Assembly: GCA_039908105.1 (NCBI GenBank)
Contig: JAMOBI010000016.1
Location: forward strand, 1-62,545
Direction: 5' to 3'
Length of the DNA stretch: 62,545 nucleotides
Source: Magnetaquiglobus sp039908105
GTDB lineage: Bacteria > Pseudomonadota > Magnetococcia > Magnetococcales > Magnetaquicoccaceae
A program made the translations under genes and the position numbers. Under the pieces are notes generated by a model, which made no database searches, had not been told where the DNA came from, and was given only the letters and a program-made list of their open reading frames with translations. Shown one piece after another: positions 35,782-43,957 of this stretch. The first letter of the stretch is position 1. Every line of letters begins with the position of its first letter.

Positions 35782-37092
35782 ATGAATGCTACGGACGAAA
35801 AAAAGCCCATGATGGAGGATCTGGAGGGCTATCATCACAACGCCCTCTATTTGATCGTGGCCATCGTGATGATCTTTTTGACCATGGTCCTGGCCCTGCA
35901 ACCACTCTATTTGAGCCGGGTGCTCGGTCTGACGCGCGAGAACGCCGGTTTCGTCAACGCCAACATCCAGGCGATCACCGAACTGGTCGATCTCTTGTTT
36001 GTAGGCTATCTCGGCTACATCTCCGATCGCATCGGACGTATCCCGCTGATTGTCTACGGATTTTTGCTGGCGGGTTTCACAGCGCTCCTGGCTCCCTTTG
36101 ATCAAGAGATCGGGGCCATGCTGGGGTTCAATGCGCTGGTGATCTTTTATCTGGTGCGGGTGTTGATGTCTTTGGGCGGCACGTTGATCTGGCCGCAGAT
36201 CGCCACGCTCACCGGGGATTACACCCGCCAGGAGGATCGTCCCCTGCTGCTGGCCAACGTCGGGTTCATGATGGCCTTCGGCGTGACGATCGTCTACGCG
36301 GTCTTCATGCAGTTGCCCGAGCAGATCGGGGTCACGATGACCATGTGGCTGGCCGGTCTGTTCGCCCTGGCCGGGGCCTGGCTGGCCAAAAGACTTTTGG
36401 TGGAGATGGTCGAACCGAAGATCGTGGATCGGAGTTTCCCGTTTCGCGATGTGTGGGAGTTGGTCAAACGGGAGCAGGGGTTGCGGTTGAGCTTTCTCTC
36501 TGCCTTCACGGCCCGCAACGACATGGTGCTGGTCGGGCTGTTCCTGATGACTTGGTTCGTCTATTTCGCCGATCTGCTGCACAACACCAGCCACGAGCAG
36601 GCGGCCTCACGCGCCGGGCTCGTCATCGGCGCGCTGGGGCTGGTGGTATTGATCTCGATTCCGATCTGGGGGCGGGTCACGGCCCGCATCGGTCGCATCC
36701 CGGCCATCGTGATCGGCCTGTTGATCTCCGGGATCGGTTTTGCCGCGATGGGATTGATTCTCAATCCTTTCTCCTGGTGGATTCTGTTACCGGTTTCCAT
36801 CATCGGCATTGGTCAGGCCGGATGCGTGCTGGTGCCCCAGACCCTGGCCATGGATCTGGCCCCGGAGGAGATCCGCGGCTCGGTGCTGGGGGTGTTCAAT
36901 ACGGTTGGCTGTTTTGGGGTGATCTTTTTTCTGCAGGTCGGAGGCATCCTGTTCGATTGGCTGGGGCCGACCGTGCCGTTCATATTCATGGGGATCGTCA
37001 ATCTGCTCCTGTTTCTCTACGCATTGAGCGTGAAGAGGGTGGTTCGGGGGGAGACGACGTTGGATGAGCGTTTGGATTTGTCTTCCATCTAA
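35782..37092 (+). CDS. mamH: Magnetosome MFS transporter MamH
   Basis: 436 aa major-facilitator protein with 12 predicted membrane spans. MFS signatures are visible: Gly-Tyr-Leu-Gly-Tyr-Ile-Ser-Asp-Arg-Ile-Gly-Arg between spans 2 and 3, and a related Trp-Gly-Arg-Val-Thr-Ala-Arg-Ile-Gly-Arg in the second half. Length and the position directly before mamI-mamE match MamH, which is thought to bring iron into the magnetosome or periplasm. The start at ATG 35782 is likely; GTG 35776 is possible. Base composition matches the rest of the operon. Confidence 0.9.
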   Translation: MNATDEKKPMMEDLEGYHHNALYLIVAIVMIFLTMVLALQPLYLSRVLGLTRENAGFVNANIQAITELVDLLFVGYLGYISDRIGRIPLIVYGFLLAGFTALLAPFDQEIGAMLGFNALVIFYLVRVLMSLGGTLIWPQIATLTGDYTRQEDRPLLLANVGFMMAFGVTIVYAVFMQLPEQIGVTMTMWLAGLFALAGAWLAKRLLVEMVEPKIVDRSFPFRDVWELVKREQGLRLSFLSAFTARNDMVLVGLFLMTWFVYFADLLHNTSHEQAASRAGLVIGALGLVVLISIPIWGRVTARIGRIPAIVIGLLISGIGFAAMGLILNPFSWWILLPVSIIGIGQAGCVLVPQTLAMDLAPEEIRGSVLGVFNTVGCFGVIFFLQVGGILFDWLGPTVPFIFMGIVNLLLFLYALSVKRVVRGETTLDERLDLSSI

Positions 37093-37110
37093 AATTGGGG
37101 ATGGCTTGTA

Positions 37111-37335
37111 ATGCCTAAAATCGTATTCGGATTGATTGCCATGGCGCTTGGCCTGTGGGGCGTCTCGACCTGGTGGTGGTCGATCGTCGAGTTGTTGCGC
37201 GGCCTGGTGCCCTTGGCGCTGTTGATTCTGGGCATCGTGTCGCTGGGCGCGGGGGTCACCAAGATCAAGAAAGAGCCGCCTGCTGCACCGATGGATGCGG
37301 AACTGTCCGAGTCCTCTTCTCAATCCGATGAGTAG
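37111..37335 (+). CDS. mamI: MamI, magnetosome vesicle formation protein
   Basis: 74 aa. Two membrane spans (about 4-20 and 29-49) flank a short Trp-rich turn (Val-Ser-Thr-Trp-Trp-Trp-Ser), the hallmark of MamI. A short charged cytoplasmic tail follows. MamI is required for inner-membrane invagination in Magnetospirillum. It is packed between mamH (18 bases before) and mamE (6 bases after), the expected order. Confidence 0.92.
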   Translation: MPKIVFGLIAMALGLWGVSTWWWSIVELLRGLVPLALLILGIVSLGAGVTKIKKEPPAAPMDAELSESSSQSDE

Positions 37336-37341
37336 AACGCT

Positions 37342-39471
37342 ATGTTTTCCAGCAAAAGCGTCGAATGTGGACTCCAATACCGGAAGTATCTCTACATCCT
37401 CGGGGCGTTGTCCGTCCTGGGGCTGGTGGGAAGCTACTGGTATCTGAACTATTTCCTCGATGAGATCGGCATCGATTCGGAAAAGGCGTATGCCTTGACC
37501 CGCGATGTCGGCCAGAGGGGGGTTCAGGCGATTGCCGAGCTGCCCGGAACCCCGGTGCAGACCGTCCCTGCCGGCATGGCGCAAGGGCAACCAGCCGGTC
37601 TGGTCTGGCCGCAGCCGTTGTTCCAGAATCCGCTGCCAGCGCCCGTGGATCCGGAGTCCTTTCCCACCGTGGTGCGCTCGATTTTGCCCAGTGTGGTGAA
37701 CGTCAGCACGCAGAACCGCAGCTCGACCATGCCCAACACCATGCCGATGTCCACGCCTGCAGCCACCCAGCAGCCGGGCGCCGCACAACCGGCCAACATC
37801 GCCGCCCCCGGCTCGCCCGACGGACTGAAATTCGCCAGTCCCTTCTCGGGCGTGGCCATGGAGAGCATCGGTTCCGGGGTGATCGTGTCGGCGGATGGCT
37901 ACATCGTCAGCAATTTCCATGTGGTCGAAAACTCCCAGAACGTCTTCGTGACCGTGTTCGGCCCCTACGGCATGCAGCGCTATCCCGCCGATGTGGTACG
38001 GCTGGATCCGACCCGGGATCTGGTGTTGTTGAAGATCAATGTCCCGATCCCGTTGCAACCCGCCCCGCTCGGCAACAGCGATCTCTTGGCGGTCGGCGAC
38101 CCGGTGATCACCGTGGGATGTCCGTTCGGACTGGATCAAACGGTGAGCAAAGGGATCATCTCCGGCGCCCGCAAGGCGGTGACCATCGAAGGCACGATCC
38201 ACAAGGATCTGATCCAGACCGATGCCGCGATCAATCAGGGCAATTCCGGCGGCCCGCTGGTCTCCCGCCATGGCTACGTCATCGGCATCAACACGGCCAT
38301 CTATTCGCCGACTCAGGCCTTTTCCGGCGTCGGTTTCTCGGTTCCGGTGAACAGCGTCAAGGAGTTCATCGCCGAGGTGATCTCCATCCCGGAGGTGACC
38401 CCGGCCATGACCCAGCCGGGTTGGCTCGGTCAGGGACGTGCGGTGGCCGCCACCCGTACCGGCCCGCCGCCGATTCCGCTCAATGCCGTGGCCCCGCATG
38501 GGGATCGGGGGACGTGCGAGAATTGCCACGTGATCCTGCGCAATGGCCAGCCGGTCAACCAGACGGTCACACCCGCTGGGGCCAATGGCATCAACATCTC
38601 GCTGACTCCCCGGCAACCGGCCAATGGCAACAATGGCGCCGGCGTTGCGGGTGGCGCGGTCAATTCGGTCGGCTCGACCAATCCTTCGGGCACTGCCAAT
38701 CAGGCGGGAACCTCCAATGCGGTCGGGAGCTCCAATCCGCCCGGCACCACGGTCAGTGTCATTCCCACGATTCTGGGAGCCGAATTCCGGACACTGGACG
38801 ATGCTCTCGTCAAGCGGTTCCAGCCGCCCTACTCGACCGGCGTGTTTTTGCAGAGCATGCAGCCCGGTTCTTTGGCTGAGGCTGGCGGGCTGCAGACCGG
38901 GGACATCCTCTTCAAGGTCAATGGCCGTTGGGTCCGGAATCCGGATGAGTTGCAGCAGCGGCTCCAGGAGATCTCCGTAGGCAACAAGGCGCGCTTCTCC
39001 CTGGTACGCAAACGGCAGCGCCTGGAGGTGACCCTGACCATGACGCCGCAGCCGGTCACCGTGGCCCCGCCGGTCGTTGTGATGGATCAGACCCAGCAAA
39101 TATTGGTGGATGGAACCCCACCGGCTGCCGATCAAACCACGGCCAAGGCCAAAACCAAACAGCCCAAACAACCCAAACCGCCGACCGAGTTCGAGTGGTT
39201 CGGCATGGAGTTGAACCCGATCCAAAAGGCCGCCACAGCCAAAAATCCCGCGCTCAAGAACAAGCGGGGCGCCCTGGTCAAGGAGGTCGATCCCGGCTTG
39301 CAGGCGGAGATGGCCGGCATCCGCGCCAACGACATCGTGGTGGCGATCAATGGGGCTCCGGTGGGCACCAATGCCGAGCTGGACCAGGCGATCAAGGCCA
39401 GCGCCACGGCGAAGACGATTCTTCTGGATGTGGAGCGAGATGGAAAACGAATGTTCGTCACATTGCAATAG
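37342..39471 (+). CDS. mamE: MamE, HtrA-like magnetosome protease with a single magnetochrome motif
   Basis: 709 aa. An N-terminal membrane anchor (about 17-37) and a proline-rich linker precede a trypsin-like domain with complete triad H193, D226, S302 (GNSGGP). One CXXCH heme motif (Cys-Glu-Asn-Cys-His, 392-396) follows in a proper magnetochrome context (Pro-His-Gly-Asp-Arg-Gly-Thr). Next come a Gly/Asn-rich linker (about 405-470) and two PDZ domains (about 475-560 and 620-705). MamE is needed for crystal maturation and protein sorting, by cleaving itself, MamO and MamP in AMB-1. Magnetospirillum MamE has two CXXCH motifs; only one is present here, and no other pair of cysteines could supply the second. 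The linker is rich in Asn-Gln-Ser repeats. Confidence 0.95.
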   Translation: MFSSKSVECGLQYRKYLYILGALSVLGLVGSYWYLNYFLDEIGIDSEKAYALTRDVGQRGVQAIAELPGTPVQTVPAGMAQGQPAGLVWPQPLFQNPLPAPVDPESFPTVVRSILPSVVNVSTQNRSSTMPNTMPMSTPAATQQPGAAQPANIAAPGSPDGLKFASPFSGVAMESIGSGVIVSADGYIVSNFHVVENSQNVFVTVFGPYGMQRYPADVVRLDPTRDLVLLKINVPIPLQPAPLGNSDLLAVGDPVITVGCPFGLDQTVSKGIISGARKAVTIEGTIHKDLIQTDAAINQGNSGGPLVSRHGYVIGINTAIYSPTQAFSGVGFSVPVNSVKEFIAEVISIPEVTPAMTQPGWLGQGRAVAATRTGPPPIPLNAVAPHGDRGTCENCHVILRNGQPVNQTVTPAGANGINISLTPRQPANGNNGAGVAGGAVNSVGSTNPSGTANQAGTSNAVGSSNPPGTTVSVIPTILGAEFRTLDDALVKRFQPPYSTGVFLQSMQPGSLAEAGGLQTGDILFKVNGRWVRNPDELQQRLQEISVGNKARFSLVRKRQRLEVTLTMTPQPVTVAPPVVVMDQTQQILVDGTPPAADQTTAKAKTKQPKQPKPPTEFEWFGMELNPIQKAATAKNPALKNKRGALVKEVDPGLQAEMAGIRANDIVVAINGAPVGTNAELDQAIKASATAKTILLDVERDGKRMFVTLQ

Positions 39472-39526
39472 CAGCAATATTCCTCATTATCGCCATTGAA
39501 TAACGGCTGACAGGAGAAACAGCGAG

Positions 39527-41203
39527 ATGGAAAAAAACAAAGACGGACTTGGAGAAGAGAAAAAAGGCGCCAAGTCACAATCCAATGGGGAAAAATCCGT
39601 GGCTGTGAATCCGGTTGATGCCGAGGATGCGGCTGCCAATCAGATGGATGCTGTGCTGCAACGTCAGATCAACGACAAGTTGAAAGGCAAGCAGAGCGGT
39701 GGCAAGTCCCTCTCGTCTGCCAAAACGCCTCCCGCGTTGGATTCAAACGCGGCAGCTGAGGAGCCGAAACTGGTGCTGCGGCTTGGGGATGCCCCCGAGG
39801 CCAAGCCGGTCGAGATTGTCGAAGCCGCGCCCCAGCCGGAAGCGCCCAAGGAACCCGATGTGATTGCCGAGGCCGAGACGCCGGTGATCGCCGACGCAGC
39901 GGCACCTGTGGTCGTTGACGCAGCACCTGTGGTTGCCGACGAAACGGTAGTCACAGTCGAGGCGGCAGCCGCAGTCGAAGCGGCACCCGCAGCCGTTGAA
40001 GAACCCGTACAACCGGAGGCAACGGCCCAAGCAGCGGCAGCGCTTGAAGAGGCCACCCCGGCACCGGAAGAAAAACCAGCCAATCCGATCACCGACCGCA
40101 TCGCCGAGATGTCCGGTTTGGCGGAGCACTTCACCGATCTGGCGCGCACTCCGGTTCAGCCCACCGAAGAGGCCGAAGCTCCGGCGGTCGCGGAGAGCCC
40201 GAAGATCGATGTGGGCCTGACCCGCAAGGATCCTTACGTGGCGGCCGCCGAGAAGGAACGGGTCTTGAAGATGATCCGGGATGCGGCTTCCAAGCGCATG
40301 GAGGAGGGATTTGATCTGCGTGCCTCCCTGAAGGCCAGAATCGCCAGCCAGATCGAGACCCCGAAAGAGACCGAGGCTCCGGCGGCGACCGAGGCGGCGA
40401 CCGAGGCGGCGACCGAGGCCTGGGCAGCAACCGAAAACGCCGAGGTTGCATCCTCGACAGGCTTCACCATCCAGGAGGATGTCATCACCACATCCGCTCC
40501 CGAGACGGTCGCAACGCCGGATGAGGCCGTTGCCCAGACCGCCCCCGCAGCCAAGGCTGAAGAGAAACCGGCTGCGCCGGTCGAGGCCCCTGCGGCAGTC
40601 GTTCAGCCAGGGGTGTTGTTGCCGCCCTCGATGAAGGCTCCGAGCGGATTGCGGCAGAAGATGGATCCCCTCCCCTCCCCCAGCCAGGCCCGTTTGACCG
40701 AGGCCTTCCTGCGGCAGTTGAAGGGACACGATCCCTTGCCGGAAGAGTTGGATATCAAGGTCACCCGTTCCAGGGCCGCCGATGCCGACGCAGCCCCGCA
40801 AGAGGAAGCGGCTCCCGCAGCCAAGACGAAGAGAAGCGCTTCTCGGCGCGTCGGCGCGGATGGCTCCATCGAGGTGCCGGTCGAGTCGTTGGGCACCGGG
40901 ATTTTCAATGCCCTGGGTGACATGGTGGGTGCGGTGGTCGAGGGGAGTGTCGCGGCGGCCATGAAGGTGCAGACCAGCGTGACCGGTGAAGAGCCGCAAC
41001 CGGAGGCGCCGGGGCCGAAGCTCTCCGGAACCGATCGTGCCGCGCAACGCATCGCCAAGGGTGTCAAGGGTGCGGGTGATGGCGTGGCCGGGATCGTGGT
41101 CGGCGCGGGGAATATCGTGATCGGTGCCGTCGGCATCGTGACCATGCCGGTACTGGGTGCTATCGGTTCGGTGTTTCAGGCTTTCAAGCCGGCCAGGAAA
41201 TGA
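39527..41203 (+). CDS. Acidic Ala/Glu/Pro-rich MamJ-like protein
   Basis: 558 aa at exactly the place where Magnetospirillum has mamJ, between mamE and mamK. The body (about 60-400) is a low-complexity acidic Ala-Glu-Pro-Val repeat with motifs such as Ala-Ala-Pro-Val-Val-Asp-Ala and Thr-Glu-Ala-Ala. Basic patches occur near 220-260 and 425-445 (Lys-Thr-Lys-Arg-Ser-Ala-Ser-Arg-Arg). The C-terminus (about 500-558) is a Gly/Val/Ile-rich hydrophobic segment, GAGDGVAGIVVGAGNIVIGA, which could contact the magnetosome membrane. MamJ tethers magnetosomes to MamK filaments and is also acidic with a Gly-rich end, but its sequence is fast-evolving, so homology cannot be shown by eye. Functional equivalence is inference; CAGGAGAAA upstream supports the start. 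Confidence 0.6.
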   Translation: MEKNKDGLGEEKKGAKSQSNGEKSVAVNPVDAEDAAANQMDAVLQRQINDKLKGKQSGGKSLSSAKTPPALDSNAAAEEPKLVLRLGDAPEAKPVEIVEAAPQPEAPKEPDVIAEAETPVIADAAAPVVVDAAPVVADETVVTVEAAAAVEAAPAAVEEPVQPEATAQAAAALEEATPAPEEKPANPITDRIAEMSGLAEHFTDLARTPVQPTEEAEAPAVAESPKIDVGLTRKDPYVAAAEKERVLKMIRDAASKRMEEGFDLRASLKARIASQIETPKETEAPAATEAATEAATEAWAATENAEVASSTGFTIQEDVITTSAPETVATPDEAVAQTAPAAKAEEKPAAPVEAPAAVVQPGVLLPPSMKAPSGLRQKMDPLPSPSQARLTEAFLRQLKGHDPLPEELDIKVTRSRAADADAAPQEEAAPAAKTKRSASRRVGADGSIEVPVESLGTGIFNALGDMVGAVVEGSVAAAMKVQTSVTGEEPQPEAPGPKLSGTDRAAQRIAKGVKGAGDGVAGIVVGAGNIVIGAVGIVTMPVLGAIGSVFQAFKPARK

Positions 41204-41285
41204 CCGGGTTGCCAACAATAACGTTATCTTTAAGCGACAGGCATGACGATTCCATTCACATCCACGCCGAAGGGATAGAAATACC

Positions 41286-42320
41286 ATGCAACAATCCGAT
41301 CGCAGTCCACTTTTGCTCGGGATCGACCTGGGGACTTCCAGGACCATGATCATGTCCAACCGTGGGGACAAGGCCACGGTGCGCTCCGTTGTCGGCTATC
41401 CCAAGGACATCATTGGCGTCAAGCTGATGCACCAATCGCACATGATCGGTGAGGAGGCCGTCAAGCGGCAATCCTATCTGAACATTCACTATCCCTTGGA
41501 AGACGGTGTGCTCAAGGATGCCAATGACCAGGCCACCGAGGCGGCCAAATTGTTGATCAAGCACGCCATCAGCATCATGCAGCCGCAGCCTGGGGAGAAG
41601 ATCTACGGGGTGTTGGGGGTGCCGGCGCGCGCTTCGCTCTTCAACAAGAACCAGCTGTTGAAGATCACCCATGAACTCCTGGATCTCTCCATGGTGGTCT
41701 CCGAGCCGTTCATGGCCGCCTATGCCATCGACCAGTTGAACAACGCGATCATCATCGACATCGGCGGCGGCACGACCGACATCTGCGCCATGATGGGGAC
41801 GATCCCGGGGGTCAACGAGCAGGTGACGGTGCTCAAGGCCGGCAACTACATCGACCTGGTGCTGGAGAATCTGATTCGCGAGAACCACCCGCATGTGCAG
41901 ATGACCAACAATCTGGCGCGCAAGATCAAGGAACAACATGCCTTTGTCGGCACGCCGCAGGGGGAAGTGGTCGTCAACATGCGCCTGGCCGGCAAACCGG
42001 TGGCGATCAATTTGACCCGGGAGATACGCACCGCCTGCGAATCGATCGTCAGCGAGATCGTCGAGCATCTCCAGGCATTGATCAGCGTCTTTGATCCCGA
42101 GGATCAGGAAGAGGCGTTGCAGAACATCTATCTGACCGGCGGCGGCTCGAAGATCCGCGGGCTGGAGGAGATGATCATGGCGATGATGCAAGATTACGGC
42201 ACAGTCCAGGTTCAACAGGTGCCGGATCCGGATTACTGCGGCGTCATCGGCGCCTTGAAGCTGGCCATGGAGTTGCCGCCGCAGTATTGGGATCAGGTTG
42301 GACATGTGGCTTCTGCCTGA
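41286..42320 (+). CDS. mamK: MamK, actin-like magnetosome chain filament
   Basis: 344 aa of the actin/MreB/ParM fold. Nucleotide-binding motifs are all visible: phosphate-1 LLGIDLGTSRT (near 12), phosphate-2 IIIDIGGGTTDIC (near 158) and the adenosine motif LTGGGSKIRGLEEM (near 283). MamK polymerises into cytoplasmic filaments that align and segregate magnetosomes. Its length agrees with known MamK (about 347 aa). The upstream neighbour is the MamJ-like acidic protein, a likely binding partner. Confidence 0.96.
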   Translation: MQQSDRSPLLLGIDLGTSRTMIMSNRGDKATVRSVVGYPKDIIGVKLMHQSHMIGEEAVKRQSYLNIHYPLEDGVLKDANDQATEAAKLLIKHAISIMQPQPGEKIYGVLGVPARASLFNKNQLLKITHELLDLSMVVSEPFMAAYAIDQLNNAIIIDIGGGTTDICAMMGTIPGVNEQVTVLKAGNYIDLVLENLIRENHPHVQMTNNLARKIKEQHAFVGTPQGEVVVNMRLAGKPVAINLTREIRTACESIVSEIVEHLQALISVFDPEDQEEALQNIYLTGGGSKIRGLEEMIMAMMQDYGTVQVQQVPDPDYCGVIGALKLAMELPPQYWDQVGHVASA

Positions 42321-42372
42321 TTTTGCCCAAACAACCGTGCCAAGCCACCTTCAAACAGAAGGAGTGTAAGAA

Positions 42373-42693
42373 ATGTCATCGACATTGACCATGTCACGCA
42401 GCCTGACCACCCGGATGCTGGCCGCCATGAGCTACCTGGGTATCCTCTCCCTGGTGCCGCTGGTGGTGAACCGGGACGATCCCTATGTGCGCTTTCACGC
42501 CCGGCAGGGGATCGTGTTGTGGATGTGGGAGGTTCTGGCCATCTACAGCCTGGTATTCCCCGGGTTGGGTCGCCTGTTCTTCGGCATCTCCAGCCTGCTC
42601 TGCTTCGTCTTCTCCGTCATCGGCCTGATCTCGGTCTTTACGGGGCGAGCCTGGAAGCTGCCGTTGATCGGCAATTGGGCGGAAAACATCTAA
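42373..42693 (+). CDS. mamF: MamF/MmsF-family magnetosome membrane protein
   Basis: 106 aa, three hydrophobic segments, with Ala-Met-Ser-Tyr-Leu-Gly and the conserved Phe-His-Ala-Arg-Gln-Gly. It is clearly paralogous to the protein at 35454 and lies between mamK and mamL, as I recall for magnetotactic cocci. Expected to sit in the magnetosome membrane and influence crystal growth. AAGGAG (42359-42364) precedes ATG 42373. Confidence 0.85.
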   Translation: MSSTLTMSRSLTTRMLAAMSYLGILSLVPLVVNRDDPYVRFHARQGIVLWMWEVLAIYSLVFPGLGRLFFGISSLLCFVFSVIGLISVFTGRAWKLPLIGNWAENI

Positions 42694-42701
42694 GAACCGG
42701 C

Positions 42702-42971
42702 ATGAAGGTGGGGCAGCAACGCACTCCAGTCAAAACAGACAAGGAAGGCCGGTCACGCGCCTTCCTCGCTCTGCTTTTGGCGATCTTGTTGTTGATCTTT
42801 GCCTCCCAGAACATGCATGCGGTGCAGGTTCGGCTGGTCGTGGGACCGCCTTTGGAGTTGCCCCTGATCTTGATCATCTCCGGGGCCTTCATCGCCGGTT
42901 TTCTGGTCTCGACGGTCAACCATCTGGCCCGCAAGGTGATGCGCATCCGACGCAGGAATGAGGAACCATGA
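42702..42971 (+). CDS. mamL: MamL, magnetosome vesicle formation protein
   Basis: 89 aa, LapA-like. Two membrane spans (about 20-38 and 50-72) and a short, strongly basic C-terminal tail (Arg-Lys-Val-Met-Arg-Ile-Arg-Arg-Arg), the feature thought to bend or bind the membrane. The ATG at 42702 follows the mamF stop by 8 bases; the same frame is open further left (to 42519) but that part is antisense-like noise inside mamF. The stop overlaps the mamM start (ATGA). Confidence 0.92.
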   Translation: MKVGQQRTPVKTDKEGRSRAFLALLLAILLLIFASQNMHAVQVRLVVGPPLELPLILIISGAFIAGFLVSTVNHLARKVMRIRRRNEEP

Positions 42972-43954
42972 GTTACCCGCAATGCCTGATCTGTCACCGC
43001 ACCGTGGGGTGGACGGGTCTGGTGGTCAACATCGGCTTGTCTTTGTTGAAGCTCTTTGTCGGGTTCATCTCCGGCTCGCAGGCGTTGATGGTCGATGCGC
43101 TCTATTCGGCCAAGGATGTCTTGACCTCGATCATCATCCTGCTGGGTCTGAACTATTCCAAAAAGCCGCTCGACGAGGAGCATCAGTTCGGACACGGCAA
43201 GGCGGAGTTCCTGTTTTCGTTGGTGGTCGGCCTCTCGATGATCACCATCACCGGGATGTTCATCTATTTCGAGGCCGACAAGGTGTTGTCCGGGGCGGGC
43301 ATGACCCACAAGGCCCCGCACATGATCGCTTTGTGGACCGCGCTGTTCGTGGTCGGTGCCAATCTCTACATGTGGTACTACACCCGCTGCGTGGCCCATC
43401 AGGTCAACAGTCCCATCATCGCCATTCTGTCGGACCATCAGAAGTCGGATGCCATCTCCTCCTTTGCCGTGGCCTTGGGGATCATCGGCTCGCACTATCT
43501 GAACATGCCGTGGCTTGACACCCTGGTGGCGGTCGGGGAGTGTCTGGATCTGTTCCATCTGGGGATCAAGATCACCTCGGAGGCGTTGCAGGGGTTGATG
43601 GATGTCTCGGCACCCTTAGAGACCATCCGCAAGGTGGAGGAGTTGACCCGCAGTGTCGCCGGTGTGCAGAGCGTGGAGAGCGTGTTGACCCGTCGTGTTG
43701 GCCAGGAGATCTGGGTGACCCTGGTGATCGGCATCGATCCCGAATTGACCGTGGAGCGCGGCAAGGAGATCAGTCTGTGGGTCGAGGAGCGTCTGGTGAG
43801 CGCCATCCCGCATCTGGGCGAGGTGAGCGTCCACTTCAAATCCGCGAGCGGCAGTTTGCCGGAGATGCAGCAGATGGAGGACGAATTCGTCGCAATGCGC
43901 GAGAAATTCGCCCGCAAGGCCGAGGCGGATGCCTCTGAAGTCGGAGTGGTCTGA
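42968..43954 (+). CDS. mamM: MamM, cation diffusion facilitator (magnetosome iron transporter)
   Basis: 328 aa CDF protein with six predicted spans and a cytoplasmic C-terminal dimerisation domain (about 215-300). The transport site in span 2 reads Asp-Ala-Leu-Tyr-Ser-Ala-Lys-Asp, with Tyr replacing the His of zinc CDFs, as in other MamM. The N-terminus carries Cys-Leu-Ile-Cys-His; by position this is cytoplasmic, and relatives have a Cys-x-x-Cys here too, so I read it as metal-related rather than a heme site. MamM brings iron into the magnetosome and stabilises MamB. Confidence 0.95.
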   Translation: MSYPQCLICHRTVGWTGLVVNIGLSLLKLFVGFISGSQALMVDALYSAKDVLTSIIILLGLNYSKKPLDEEHQFGHGKAEFLFSLVVGLSMITITGMFIYFEADKVLSGAGMTHKAPHMIALWTALFVVGANLYMWYYTRCVAHQVNSPIIAILSDHQKSDAISSFAVALGIIGSHYLNMPWLDTLVAVGECLDLFHLGIKITSEALQGLMDVSAPLETIRKVEELTRSVAGVQSVESVLTRRVGQEIWVTLVIGIDPELTVERGKEISLWVEERLVSAIPHLGEVSVHFKSASGSLPEMQQMEDEFVAMREKFARKAEADASEVGVV

Positions 43955-43957
43955 CCC

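Noticed and set aside
36787..39477. An 896-codon minus-strand open frame.
   Set aside because: Antisense to mamE and the end of mamH, with His/Arg/Gly-rich nonsense composition.
42968..43030. CXXCH in MamM (Cys-Leu-Ile-Cys-His), formally a heme c motif.
   Set aside because: The N-terminus of CDF transporters is cytoplasmic, where heme c is not attached. MamB and other MamM have a Cys-x-x-Cys here without His, so metal binding is more likely.
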